The notes under the pieces are model-generated. The model was not told the DNA's origin. It made no database searches and saw nothing but the letters and a program-made list of their open reading frames with translations. From assembly GCA_016871315.1 (NCBI GenBank), contig VFZE01000003.1, forward strand, positions 147,142 to 211,141: a stretch of DNA of 64,000 nucleotides, given 5' to 3'. This stretch comes from Acidimicrobiia bacterium. GTDB lineage: Bacteria; Acidobacteriota; Terriglobia; Bryobacterales; Bryobacteraceae. How positions within the stretch are numbered: position 1 is the first letter of the stretch; every line of letters begins with the position of its first letter. Positions 15,659 through 23,535 of the stretch are shown piece by piece. A program made the position numbers and the translations under genes.

Positions 15659-17266
15659 ATGTGGCAACAAAACTACACCCCCGTCGCCGACAGCCTCGCC
15701 GTTTCGACGCTCCTGGCTTCCCTCCCCATTTTCGTCCTGCTGCTTTTGATCGGCATCATCCGCAAGCCGGCCTGGATCGCCGCGCTTAGCGGACTCGGTG
15801 CCGCGATGGTCGTCGCCCTCGGCGTTTACCAGATGCCGGTCGAAACCATGCTCAGCGCCGTCGGATTCGGCGCGGCGTTCGGATTGTTCCCCATCGGCTG
15901 GATTGTTTACTGGGCCATCGTGCTCTACCGCATGACCGTCGACACCGGCAAGTTCGAAATCATCAAGGACTCCATCGGCGGCCTCACCGATGACCGGCGT
16001 CTCCAGGCGCTCCTCATCGCCTTCGCCCTCGGCGCTTTCATCGAAGGCGCCGCCGGCTTCGGCACTCCCGTCGCCGTCGCAGCCGCGATGATGACCGGCC
16101 TCGGCTTCTCCCCGTTCTATTCCGCCGGCATCTGCCTGCTGGCCAACACCGCCCCGGTGGCGTTCGGCTCCATTGGCATTCCGATCTTCACACTCGCCGG
16201 CATCACCGGACTGCCCCTGCTGGATCTCAGCGCCTGGGTGGGCCGCATCTGCGCGCCGGTTTCGCTGTTCGTCCCGGCATACCTGATCCTTGTGATGGGC
16301 GGCTGGAAAGCGCTGCGCGGCGTGATGCCCGCGGCGGCGATTTGCGGCGTCGCCTTCGCCGGAACCCAGTTCTACGTATCCAACTACATCGGCCCGCAGC
16401 TCACCGACATCCTCAGCGCCCTGGCTGCCATCATCTCCCTTGTCATTCTGTTCAAAATCTGGAAGCCGGCCGATGTTTACGTGCTCGAAGGCGCCGAAGC
16501 CAGCGTCACGCCCAAGCGCCACAGCGCCGCCGCAACCCTGCAAGCCTGGTCTCCCTATCTCTTTCTGGTCTTGTTCGTCCTGCTGTGGGGTAACGACGCG
16601 ATCAAGGCATTCCTGAATCAGGCCACAACCATCATCGCCTGGCCCGGCCTTCACAACCTGGTCGAGCGCATCCCTCCGGTGGTCGGCGCTGCGGCGCCTT
16701 ACAAGGCGGAGTTCGCCTTCAATCTCTTCTCCGCCGCCGGAACCGCCTGCCTGTTCGCAACGCTCGCCTCTATGATCACCCTGAAGATCTCGCCCGCGAA
16801 ATACGTCAGCATCCTCGCCGCCACCTGGCGCCAGCTGTTCCTCAGCATGGTCACCATCGCCAGCGTTCTCGGTCTCGCCTTTCTCATGAACTACTGCGGC
16901 GCCACCGCGACCCTTGGCTTGGCCTTCGCCGCCACCGGCGTGCTATTCCCCTACTTCAGCGCCATGCTTGGCTGGCTCGGCGTATTCCTCACCGGCAGCG
17001 ACACCTCCGCCAATGCCCTCTTCGGCAACCTGCAAGTGGTCACCGCCAACAGGCTCAACCTGGATCCCATTCTGATGGCTGCCTCCAATTCCAGCGGCGG
17101 CGTCATGGGTAAGATGATCAGCTTGCAGAGCATCGCCGTGGCTGCCGCCGCCACCGCCATGGCCACCTCTGAAGAAGCCAAGCTGTTCCGCTTCACCATG
17201 CGCCACAGCATTTTTCTCGCTTCGGTCCTCGGTTTAGTCACCACTTTCTACGCCTATGTCCTCTAG
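15659..17266 (+). CDS. lctP: L-lactate permease (LctP/LldP family)
   Basis: This is a 535-residue inner-membrane protein with about 12-13 hydrophobic helices, matching lactate permeases in length (about 550). Residues ~105-150 hold the family hallmark GAFIEGAAGFGTPVAVAAAM, and the C-terminal half holds GVFLTGSDTSANALFGNLQ and NSSGGVMGKMIS, also typical. The family imports L- or D-lactate and glycolate with protons. It overlaps the next gene, a TIM-barrel protein, by 11 bases, so the two are translated together; no lactate dehydrogenase gene is in the window. Confidence 0.93.
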   Translation: MWQQNYTPVADSLAVSTLLASLPIFVLLLLIGIIRKPAWIAALSGLGAAMVVALGVYQMPVETMLSAVGFGAAFGLFPIGWIVYWAIVLYRMTVDTGKFEIIKDSIGGLTDDRRLQALLIAFALGAFIEGAAGFGTPVAVAAAMMTGLGFSPFYSAGICLLANTAPVAFGSIGIPIFTLAGITGLPLLDLSAWVGRICAPVSLFVPAYLILVMGGWKALRGVMPAAAICGVAFAGTQFYVSNYIGPQLTDILSALAAIISLVILFKIWKPADVYVLEGAEASVTPKRHSAAATLQAWSPYLFLVLFVLLWGNDAIKAFLNQATTIIAWPGLHNLVERIPPVVGAAAPYKAEFAFNLFSAAGTACLFATLASMITLKISPAKYVSILAATWRQLFLSMVTIASVLGLAFLMNYCGATATLGLAFAATGVLFPYFSAMLGWLGVFLTGSDTSANALFGNLQVVTANRLNLDPILMAASNSSGGVMGKMISLQSIAVAAAATAMATSEEAKLFRFTMRHSIFLASVLGLVTTFYAYVL

Positions 17267-18179
17267 AAAACTTGGCCCCGCCATCCTGCACTCGGTAAGC
17301 TACTCCGGCAGCTGGGGGCAAGCGTTCCTTTCCCTCGATGAGTTCCTTGCTAGAGCCGCCGGACTCGGCTTCCAAGGGGTGATGCTGATGGCCAAGCGCC
17401 CTCACCTGAGCCCCCTCGACTACGACGCCGCGGCCCGCGAACGCCTGCGCAACCGCCTGGACTCCCTCGGCCTGCGCACGATCTGCCTGGCCGGCTACAC
17501 CAATTTCACTTGCGATCTGCAGCATACCGAAATCCCGCACCGCGAAATCCAGATTCAGTACGTCGTGGAGCTGGCGCGCCTCACCGCCGGTATCGGCGGC
17601 AACCTCGTCCGCGTTTTCACCGGCTACGATCACCCGGCCTCCTCTCACCTGCCCCAGTGGAACATGGTGGTCGCCGCGCTGAAGGAATGCGCCCAGCGCA
17701 CCGCCCACCTCGGCGTCACCATCGGCGTTCAGAACCACCACGACGTCGGCGTCGATTACCAAAGCATGTTCGACCTCATCCAGGCCATCGGCGAACCCAA
17801 CTGCCGCGCGCTCTACGACGCCTGGGCTCCGGCTCTGCAAGAGCAGGATCTCGTGGCCGCCGCCGCCCTCATGGCCCCCGTCACCGCCCACACCACCATC
17901 GCCGATTACCAGTTGCGCCCGCGCTACCGCTACAACGCCCCGGTGATCAACTATGTACCGCAGACGCCCTATGCGCAGGCTGTTCCCATGGGCGAGGGCT
18001 TCATCGACTACGAAGGTTTCCTTCGATCGATGCTCGAGCACGGCTTCTCCGGCTCCCTCGCTTACGAGATGTGCTCTCCGCTGCTCGGCGGCGGTAGCCT
18101 CGAGAACCTCGACCGTTACGCGCGCAAGTTCCTGGAATACATGGAACGGTTCCGCGCCCGAACCATGGCTGCCGGTTGA
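17256..18179 (+). CDS. Sugar phosphate isomerase/epimerase-like TIM-barrel protein
   Basis: The 307 residues fit the xylose-isomerase-like TIM-barrel family (AP_endonuc_2 superfamily). Visible pieces are an early strand AAGLGFQGVMLMAK, strand-helix units ending GGNLVRVFTGY, the metal-ligand-like IGVQNHHDVG, LYDAWAPAL, and a late SLAYEMCSPL. These position the His, Glu and Asp residues that usually bind a divalent metal. There is no signal peptide, so it should be cytoplasmic. The substrate is unknown; overlap with the lactate/glycolate-type permease suggests it acts on a compound imported by that permease. Confidence 0.75.
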   Translation: MSSRKLGPAILHSVSYSGSWGQAFLSLDEFLARAAGLGFQGVMLMAKRPHLSPLDYDAAARERLRNRLDSLGLRTICLAGYTNFTCDLQHTEIPHREIQIQYVVELARLTAGIGGNLVRVFTGYDHPASSHLPQWNMVVAALKECAQRTAHLGVTIGVQNHHDVGVDYQSMFDLIQAIGEPNCRALYDAWAPALQEQDLVAAAALMAPVTAHTTIADYQLRPRYRYNAPVINYVPQTPYAQAVPMGEGFIDYEGFLRSMLEHGFSGSLAYEMCSPLLGGGSLENLDRYARKFLEYMERFRARTMAAG

Positions 18180-18306
18180 GCCACAAGAAATTTTCCGGTT
18201 TCCCCGCACCCCACCTCTTGACCGGAGACCTCTGTTTGGATTAGCCTTCAATCATTCTCCGGAGACGAAGCGCCAGCCCAGTCCACGGAAAACTTTGGAA
18301 CCACCG

Positions 18307-18975
18307 GTGGTCATACTCTTATTCGGCCCGCCAGGTAGCGGGAAGGGAACGCAGTCGCGACTGCTCAGCCAATGGCTGGGCATCCCCTCCATCTCCACCG
18401 GCGACCTGCTGCGCGCAGAAGCCGAATCCGACACCCCGCCGGGCCGGGAATTGGCGCGGCTTCTCAAGGCTGGCCAGTTGGCCGGTGACGGCTTGGTGAA
18501 TCAGATTGTCGCGCGGAGCCTGGACAGCCTCAACGGCTCCGGAGTCATCCTGGACGGCTACCCGCGGACTCCTCAACAAGCCGTCTTTCTCGAGGACGTC
18601 CTCCACAAACGCGGCCAGGCCGCCCCTGTGGTCATCCACCTTCGCGTCCCCAACGAAGTCCTCGTCCAGCGTCTGGCTACCCGTCGCCAGTGCCCGTCCT
18701 GCGGCCGTGGCTATAATCTGAACGAGCATCGTCCAACCCGCGATGGCCTCTGCGACGATTGCGGCGCTTCACTCATCGCCCGTGATGATGATGAAGCCGG
18801 CGTCATCGTCCGCCGCCTCGCCGATCACCATAGCCGCACCGAAGCCGTCCTGCAACACTACGCCAAGGGAAACTACTACCTCTTGGACGGCGACCGCCCC
18901 ACAGCGGAGGTCTTTGCGGAAATCCGCGCGATCGTGGAGTCGGAACTCGCTTCCGATGCCAACCAGCCCCATTAG
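18307..18975 (+). CDS. adk: Adenylate kinase (zinc-type LID)
   Basis: The enzyme catalyses ATP + AMP = 2 ADP in the cytoplasm. From GTG 18307 it has 222 residues (family about 215). The P-loop LLFGPPGSGKGTQ begins at residue ~4, the AMP-binding part includes STGDLLRAE and DGYPRTPQQA, and the LID carries CPSCGRGY...CDDCG, four cysteines that bind zinc in other members. The frame runs open upstream into the TIM-barrel gene, but that part is a shadow; TTG 18295 is an alternative start. The gene is outside the ribosomal secY-adk-map context where adk is often found, so it may be a second copy or a relocated one. Confidence 0.9.
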   Translation: MVILLFGPPGSGKGTQSRLLSQWLGIPSISTGDLLRAEAESDTPPGRELARLLKAGQLAGDGLVNQIVARSLDSLNGSGVILDGYPRTPQQAVFLEDVLHKRGQAAPVVIHLRVPNEVLVQRLATRRQCPSCGRGYNLNEHRPTRDGLCDDCGASLIARDDDEAGVIVRRLADHHSRTEAVLQHYAKGNYYLLDGDRPTAEVFAEIRAIVESELASDANQPH

Positions 18976-19084
18976 CTGGGAAACGTGGGTGTGCGGATTC
19001 ACCCAACAGGGTGATATTCCCCTGCTCCCCGCCAGCACAGCTCCTCCAACCTATTGAAAATACAATAATCGGAGTTTGGTATCT

Positions 19085-19201
19085 CATTTGCGCTTTTTGC
19101 TAGCATCATAGTCGTCATCGACTAACCCCAGGCGACGAGGCCCAGCTCGTCGTCAGCCCCTCTGAGCGAGGCCCCGGGTCCCCAAAAACCCGGGGCCTTT
19201 T
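19085..19201 (+). ncRNA. Candidate structured small RNA or leader upstream of the PilZ gene
   Basis: The 310-base gap between adk and the PilZ gene has no coding frame but holds ordered secondary structure: hairpin GTCG-TCAT-CGAC (19111-19122), hairpin CGACGAG-GCCCAG-CTCGTCG (19133-19152), then a strong terminator hairpin (19170-19197). Upstream at 19054-19082 is a weak promoter-like pair, TTGAAA-17-TGGTAT; TACAAT at 19061 is another possible -10. It could be a free RNA of about 100 bases or a 5' leader that ends transcription before the PilZ gene. It does not match the c-di-GMP-I riboswitch consensus as I remember it. The start is approximate. Confidence 0.4.
19170..19201 (+). terminator. 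Intrinsic terminator
   Basis: GGCCCCGGGT (19170-19179) and ACCCGGGGCC (19188-19197) form a perfect 10-bp stem with loop CCCCAAAA, followed by TTTT. It is the strongest terminator in the window. It lies 85 bases upstream of the PilZ start, so it ends either adk transcription or the small RNA candidate. Confidence 0.85.
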
Positions 19202-19285
19202 CGATTGTCTTCCCCCTTCCATCCATTAAGCCCTAATGAACACTTACTTTGTGCCGATCCAGATCTACGAGGGCTTCGCCTCCCC

Positions 19286-19621
19286 ATGAGCATTCGACGC
19301 GACTTGCGCCGCCACAAACGGGAAATCTTGGAGGCTCGCGTCAGCCTCAGCTGGACCGACCCCCTCGGTGTCACCCGCTTTGCCCTGGGCCGCGGCCTCG
19401 ACATCTCCTCATCCGGCATGCGCCTGGAACTGGACGAACCCATTCCCGCCAGAACCTACGTCAACTTCAAGCTGGTTGGGATCCGCTTTGAGGGATCTGG
19501 TTCGGTGCGTCATTGCCGCCGCATCGGCATGCGCCACCAAGTGGGTCTGGAGTTCACCGGCGGGTTGCAGTGGCGATTCACCAACCTCACGGCCCCAAGC
19601 TACGAACTGGTTCAGGCCTGA
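19286..19621 (+). CDS. PilZ domain protein (probable c-di-GMP binding)
   Basis: I start at ATG 19286 (MSIRRDLRRHKRE); the frame opens earlier, but the upstream part is Pro-rich shadow. The 111 residues are almost exactly one PilZ domain: an RxxxR-type motif in RRHKR near the N-terminus and the DxSxxG motif in GLDISSSGMRLEL (residues ~41-53), both of which bind cyclic di-GMP in known members. There is no fused domain and no signal peptide, so it is probably a cytoplasmic adaptor whose target is unknown. A flagellar cluster lies 10 kb downstream. The last 10 bases overlap the convergent gene. Confidence 0.85.
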   Translation: MSIRRDLRRHKREILEARVSLSWTDPLGVTRFALGRGLDISSSGMRLELDEPIPARTYVNFKLVGIRFEGSGSVRHCRRIGMRHQVGLEFTGGLQWRFTNLTAPSYELVQA

Positions 19622-19929
19622 GCCCGCCGCCGCGACAGCGGAACTGAACTGCTGAAGTCCAGTTGCAACTGGCGCTGCCGGTAGAAATACTGCTCCGACT
19701 TGCCTGAAGCAGACTTCAAATACAACACCACGCGCCCGCCGAACCGCCCGGCAATCTCCTTGGCCACCGTGCGCTCCTGGTCGGCGGCATGAATCGGGGG
19801 GCCTCCGGTTTCGCTGATCCACCGCGATGTTTCTTCGTTCAACTGGCTCTCCAACTCGCGGTCCGAACACACCCAACGGCCGGCCCGCAGAATCGCTTTC
19901 CGGTTGTCCACGCGAACCAGCACGCTCAT
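19612..19929 (-). CDS. Small hypothetical protein
   Basis: The product has 105 residues, is soluble, and has mixed charge with an Arg-rich tail (PLSRRRAQA). I recognise no domain. The sequence begins MSVLVRVDNRKAILRAGRW and contains ETGGPPIHAADQERTVAKEI. There is no ribosome site before the ATG at 19929, but TATGAT lies 8 bases upstream, so the message could have almost no leader. It is convergent with the PilZ gene (10-base overlap) and divergent from the OFA transporter gene, 34 bases away. Confidence 0.65.
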   Translation of the reverse strand: MSVLVRVDNRKAILRAGRWVCSDRELESQLNEETSRWISETGGPPIHAADQERTVAKEIAGRFGGRVVLYLKSASGKSEQYFYRQRQLQLDFSSSVPLSRRRAQA

Positions 19930-19963
19930 ATCGATCCATCATAATACCGGATGACGGAATATA

Positions 19964-21259
19964 ATGCCTGTACTCATGTCTGTTTCAGGTAACACACGCT
20001 GGAAGATCGCCGCCGCCGCCATCCTCATGCAGGTCTGCCTGGGGGTTATCTATTCTTGGGCCGTCTTCCGCGGACCGCTCACCGAACTCTACGGCTGGCC
20101 GAAAACCGTCACCATCGCCCCTTACCGCTGGTCGATTCTGTTCTTCACCATCGGCATGGTCGTGGCCGGATTCTGGCAGGACAGGGCGGGCCCCAGGCTG
20201 GTCGGATCCACCGGCGGAATCCTCCTCGGCACCGGTTGCCTGCTGGCCGCCCTCATCGGCAACACGCCGGAAGGACTGATCGTCTCCTACGGTGTCATCG
20301 GCGGTCTCGGCGTCGGCTTCGCCTATGTCACCCCCATCGCCACCTGCATCAAGTGGTTTCCCGACAAGCGAGGCATGCTGGTGGGCCTGGCGGTGATGGG
20401 CTTCGGCGTCGGCTCGCTGGTCTTCGCCCCGCTGCTGGAAGCCTTGATGGGATCCGATCCCACGCGGCTCGCCGTCACCATTCCGAACACCTTTCTCATT
20501 CTCGCGGCGACCTTTTACATCTTTGTGACCGGCGCCGCGCAGTGGTTCCGTGTTCCGCCGCCTGGCTGGCGGCCCGAGGGCTGGAATCCGGCCGCATCTA
20601 AGCTCGGCAGCCTGCATGACTACCGGCCTGCTCAGATGCTTTCCAGTCCGCAGTTCTATCTGCTGTGGCTGCTCTACTTCCTCGGCACTTCCGTGGGACT
20701 GACCGTGATCGGCGAAGCCGCACCCCTGGTGCGGGAACTGGCCGGCGCCACGGCTGTGCTTTCCGGCGGCGCCGCGCTAGGCCTGATGTCGCTGTTCAAT
20801 GGAGTTGGGCGGCTGGCCTGGGGCACGGTATCGGACCGCGCCGGCCGAAAGGCGGCCGTGCTTGCGATGTGCGCCGTGTCGGCCGCCACATGCGCCGCTC
20901 TGCTTCCCGGCACGGATAGCTTCTGGCGCGTGCTGGCCGGCATCTGCCTGGTCGGTTTCACTTACGGCGGCTACCTGGCCATCATGCCTTCCCTCACCGC
21001 CGACTATTACGGCACGGCCCACATCGGCGCCAACTACGGCATTCTGTTTTCCGCATGGGGCGCCGCCGGCTTCATCATCCCAGGACGCTTCGCCGCCATC
21101 ATCGAACAGGCGAAGCAGGCAGGCAACTTGGCCGCTGGTTACGATCAGGTCTTCTTCTGGCTCGCCGGATTGTCCGTGGCCGGAGCCGCCGTTGCCGCAC
21201 TCAGCCGCAAACCCGCGCCCGTGGCAACGGAGCCCGAGCCGGCCGGGGTGGCCCGCTAG
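19964..21259 (+). CDS. OFA-family major facilitator transporter
   Basis: The product has 431 residues with 12 predicted membrane helices in two halves. The opening WKIAAAAILMQVCLGVIYSW is typical of the oxalate/formate antiporter (OFA) family of MFS carriers, as are GWPKTVTIAPYRWSILFFTIGMV and the central YLLWLLYFLGTSVGLTVIG. The MFS loop motif appears as SDRAGRKAAV. OFA members exchange or import small monocarboxylates and dicarboxylates; the substrate is not determined here. Start ATG 19964 follows GACGGA; ATG 19976 (MSVSGN) is an alternative, and a TATAAT at 19960-19965 would suit that one. The next gene starts 1 base after the stop, so they form an operon. Confidence 0.88.
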   Translation: MPVLMSVSGNTRWKIAAAAILMQVCLGVIYSWAVFRGPLTELYGWPKTVTIAPYRWSILFFTIGMVVAGFWQDRAGPRLVGSTGGILLGTGCLLAALIGNTPEGLIVSYGVIGGLGVGFAYVTPIATCIKWFPDKRGMLVGLAVMGFGVGSLVFAPLLEALMGSDPTRLAVTIPNTFLILAATFYIFVTGAAQWFRVPPPGWRPEGWNPAASKLGSLHDYRPAQMLSSPQFYLLWLLYFLGTSVGLTVIGEAAPLVRELAGATAVLSGGAALGLMSLFNGVGRLAWGTVSDRAGRKAAVLAMCAVSAATCAALLPGTDSFWRVLAGICLVGFTYGGYLAIMPSLTADYYGTAHIGANYGILFSAWGAAGFIIPGRFAAIIEQAKQAGNLAAGYDQVFFWLAGLSVAGAAVAALSRKPAPVATEPEPAGVAR

Positions 21260-21260
21260 C

Positions 21261-22331
21261 ATGTGGACGGCAACCTATCGCCGCGCCGCCGAAAACAGCA
21301 AGCACCTGGTCACTCTGCAAGCCACCGCGGGCGGTCTGGCGATCACCCGCCGGAGCGGAGAGATTGTTCACTGGCCTTACTCGGTACTGCGGCGGCGCGC
21401 CGGTAGGGACGGCAAAGTCCTCTTCGAGCGCGGCAAGGGCGGCAGCCGCGAGATCCTGAGCGTTGGCGACCCCGCCGCCGTCGATGCCATTTGCCGCCAC
21501 GCCCCTCACTTGCATTGGACCAGCTGGACTGAGAGCCGCTGGAAGAAGTGCATCGTGCTCTTCGGCGGGCTCCTGGCGCTGTCGGTTTCCGGCTACATCT
21601 GGGGGGTTCCGGCCGCCGCCGGCGCCGCCGTCAGCTACGTGCCGCCTCAGGTCATCTACAAGCTCAGTGAGGCAATGCTGAATGAGACTGTCCCACCGAA
21701 GCTGCGTTGCCTGGACCCGAAACTTGTCGCCGTGCAAAAGCTGGCAGACAAGCTTTCCGCCGCCAGGCCCGGAGCCCGCGCCCAGATCGTCGTCGGTGAT
21801 TTTGCTTACGCCCACTCGTTTCCCTTGCCCGGCGCCGTGGTTGTCATCACGCGCGGTATGCTGGCGCGTGCGGGCACACCGGAGAACTTGGCGGGAATCA
21901 TCGCTCATGACCTGCACCATATTCGCGCCGCTGACCCGGCCCGCCTCGTCGTCACTCCGCTTGCCTACGTGGCACTGAAGAGTCTCATCACTCGGGATTT
22001 CACGGGCAAGATGGCCAGCCTGGCCGCTTCACTGGGCACGCCCAGCTTCCAGCCCGCCGAAGAGTTGGCCGCCGACGCCGCGGCCATCGAATCCCTGCTC
22101 GCGGCTGGCATTGATCCGGCGCCGGCCATCGACTTTTTCCGGTCGCTGGAAACCGACGCCGAAAATCAGCCCGGCGCCTCCAACTATCGCCTGGCCCATC
22201 CGCGCTTCGAGGACCGTGCCGAGAGGATGAAGCAACAGGTGCGCCCAGCCCGCTTCCAGCCCATCGATTTGGGAAACGCCGTCCCTTGGCGTCAAGTGAC
22301 GCTTAGCTGCGCATCCGGCGTTTCGCCCTAA
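21261..22331 (+). CDS. M48-like metallopeptidase with altered active-site motif
   Basis: The product has 356 residues from ATG 21261. Residues 1-85 form a beta-rich domain with no hydrophobic stretch, like the N-terminal domain of some membrane M48 peptidases; a membrane helix follows at ~93-120. The peptidase part (~145-330) has the zinc-site position AHDLHHI, where the usual HExxH is HDLHH, with Asp replacing the catalytic Glu. The downstream third-ligand motif is intact (PAEELAADAAAIESLLAAGIDP), and the ...SNYRLAHPRFEDRAERM end is typical (HPxxxxR). It may be a weak peptidase or a pseudo-enzyme. It is co-transcribed with the OFA transporter gene, and the sialidase-fold gene follows after 7 bases. 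Confidence 0.82.
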   Translation: MWTATYRRAAENSKHLVTLQATAGGLAITRRSGEIVHWPYSVLRRRAGRDGKVLFERGKGGSREILSVGDPAAVDAICRHAPHLHWTSWTESRWKKCIVLFGGLLALSVSGYIWGVPAAAGAAVSYVPPQVIYKLSEAMLNETVPPKLRCLDPKLVAVQKLADKLSAARPGARAQIVVGDFAYAHSFPLPGAVVVITRGMLARAGTPENLAGIIAHDLHHIRAADPARLVVTPLAYVALKSLITRDFTGKMASLAASLGTPSFQPAEELAADAAAIESLLAAGIDPAPAIDFFRSLETDAENQPGASNYRLAHPRFEDRAERMKQQVRPARFQPIDLGNAVPWRQVTLSCASGVSP

Positions 22332-22338
22332 GACCTGC

Positions 22339-23535
22339 ATGAACCGCCGGTTCTTTTTCGCTTCCCTGCTTCCTCCCGCGTTTTCTCCGGGCGCATCTGC
22401 TCTCGTAAACCGGCTGGAGCGGTTCACCATCTGGGAACGCCGCCAATCCGCGCCTTGCTGGTTCCATCCCCGCGCCTGCCTTTTGCCGGACGGCAGCCTG
22501 TTCATGACGCTGCAAACCATCTCCGGTTCCGATTTCTTCGGGCCCGTGCACTGGAGCCTTTCCCGCGATGGCGGCATGCGTTGGAGCGACCCGCAGCCCG
22601 TCCCCGGACTCGGGCGCCGGCCGTTGGAAGACGGCCTCGAGGAGGCCGTCAGTGATGTCGTCCCCCAATATCACGCCCGTTCGCGCACGCTGCTTGCCAT
22701 TGGCCACAACCTCTACTACAAGGACGGAAAGCTGACCATGCCGGCCGAGCGGCGTTGGCCTGTCTACTGCGTCCGCCGCGGAGATGACTCCTGGGATCCG
22801 CCGCGGAGGCTCGAGTGGGGGAACCCGGACGCCGATGGCATTTACACCAGCGGCTGCGCCCAGCGCATTCACCTCGACAATGGCGGCATTCTGCTGCCTC
22901 TGAGCTTCGGATCCAAGCGCCGCGAGGATCGCGCCGTCGCCACGGCGTTGTGTTCGTTCGACGGCAGCCGTCTCGCCTTCAAGCGGCACGGCCCCGCGCT
23001 GCGGCTGCCGGTGAAGCGCGGATTGCTGGAGCCGGCGCTGGCCCGCTTCCGGCACCGCTTCTATATGACCATCCGCGCCGAGGACGGCCGAGGCTACCTC
23101 ACCCATTCCCGCGATGGGCTCCATTGGAGCCCTATCCAGCCCTGGTGCTTCCACGACGGCGAAGAACTGGTGATGTCCACCACCCAGCAGCGATGGCTGG
23201 CCCATAGCGACGGGCTCTTCCTCGTCTACACGCGCAAAAGGGCGGAGAACCTCAACGTGACGCGCTGGCGCGCTCCCCTGTTGATGGCGCAGCTCGACAC
23301 CGAATCGCTCACCTTGCGCCGCGATACGGAAATGGTCGTCTTCCCCATGCTCGGCGACGGCATCGCCCGCCCTCAAGAAGTGGCGCTGATGGGCAACTTC
23401 CACACCTCACCGGCCACGCCCGCGTTTTCCCTCATCACCGTCGGCGAAAACCTCGCCTCCAACGGCTTCCGCGGCAATACCCTCGCCGCCCGCGTCTACT
23501 GGAACCGCCCCAACCGCCTCGCTGGCCGCGCTTAA
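22339..23535 (+). CDS. Exported sialidase-fold (BNR/Asp-box) protein
   Basis: The 398 residues begin with a signal peptide (MNRRFFFASLLPPAFSPGASA). The rest is a six-bladed beta-propeller of the sialidase superfamily, with Asp-box motifs SRDGGMRWSDP (residues ~75-85) and SRDGLHWSP (~257-265), an early Arg cluster WERRQSAPCW and a late RPQEVAL. Acidobacterial proteins of this type are often annotated as exo-alpha-sialidases, but the catalytic Tyr/Glu and the three-Arg set cannot be assigned with confidence by eye. The likely role is glycan hydrolysis or binding outside the inner membrane. It is convergent with the amidohydrolase gene (4-base overlap). Confidence 0.75.
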   Translation: MNRRFFFASLLPPAFSPGASALVNRLERFTIWERRQSAPCWFHPRACLLPDGSLFMTLQTISGSDFFGPVHWSLSRDGGMRWSDPQPVPGLGRRPLEDGLEEAVSDVVPQYHARSRTLLAIGHNLYYKDGKLTMPAERRWPVYCVRRGDDSWDPPRRLEWGNPDADGIYTSGCAQRIHLDNGGILLPLSFGSKRREDRAVATALCSFDGSRLAFKRHGPALRLPVKRGLLEPALARFRHRFYMTIRAEDGRGYLTHSRDGLHWSPIQPWCFHDGEELVMSTTQQRWLAHSDGLFLVYTRKRAENLNVTRWRAPLLMAQLDTESLTLRRDTEMVVFPMLGDGIARPQEVALMGNFHTSPATPAFSLITVGENLASNGFRGNTLAARVYWNRPNRLAGRA

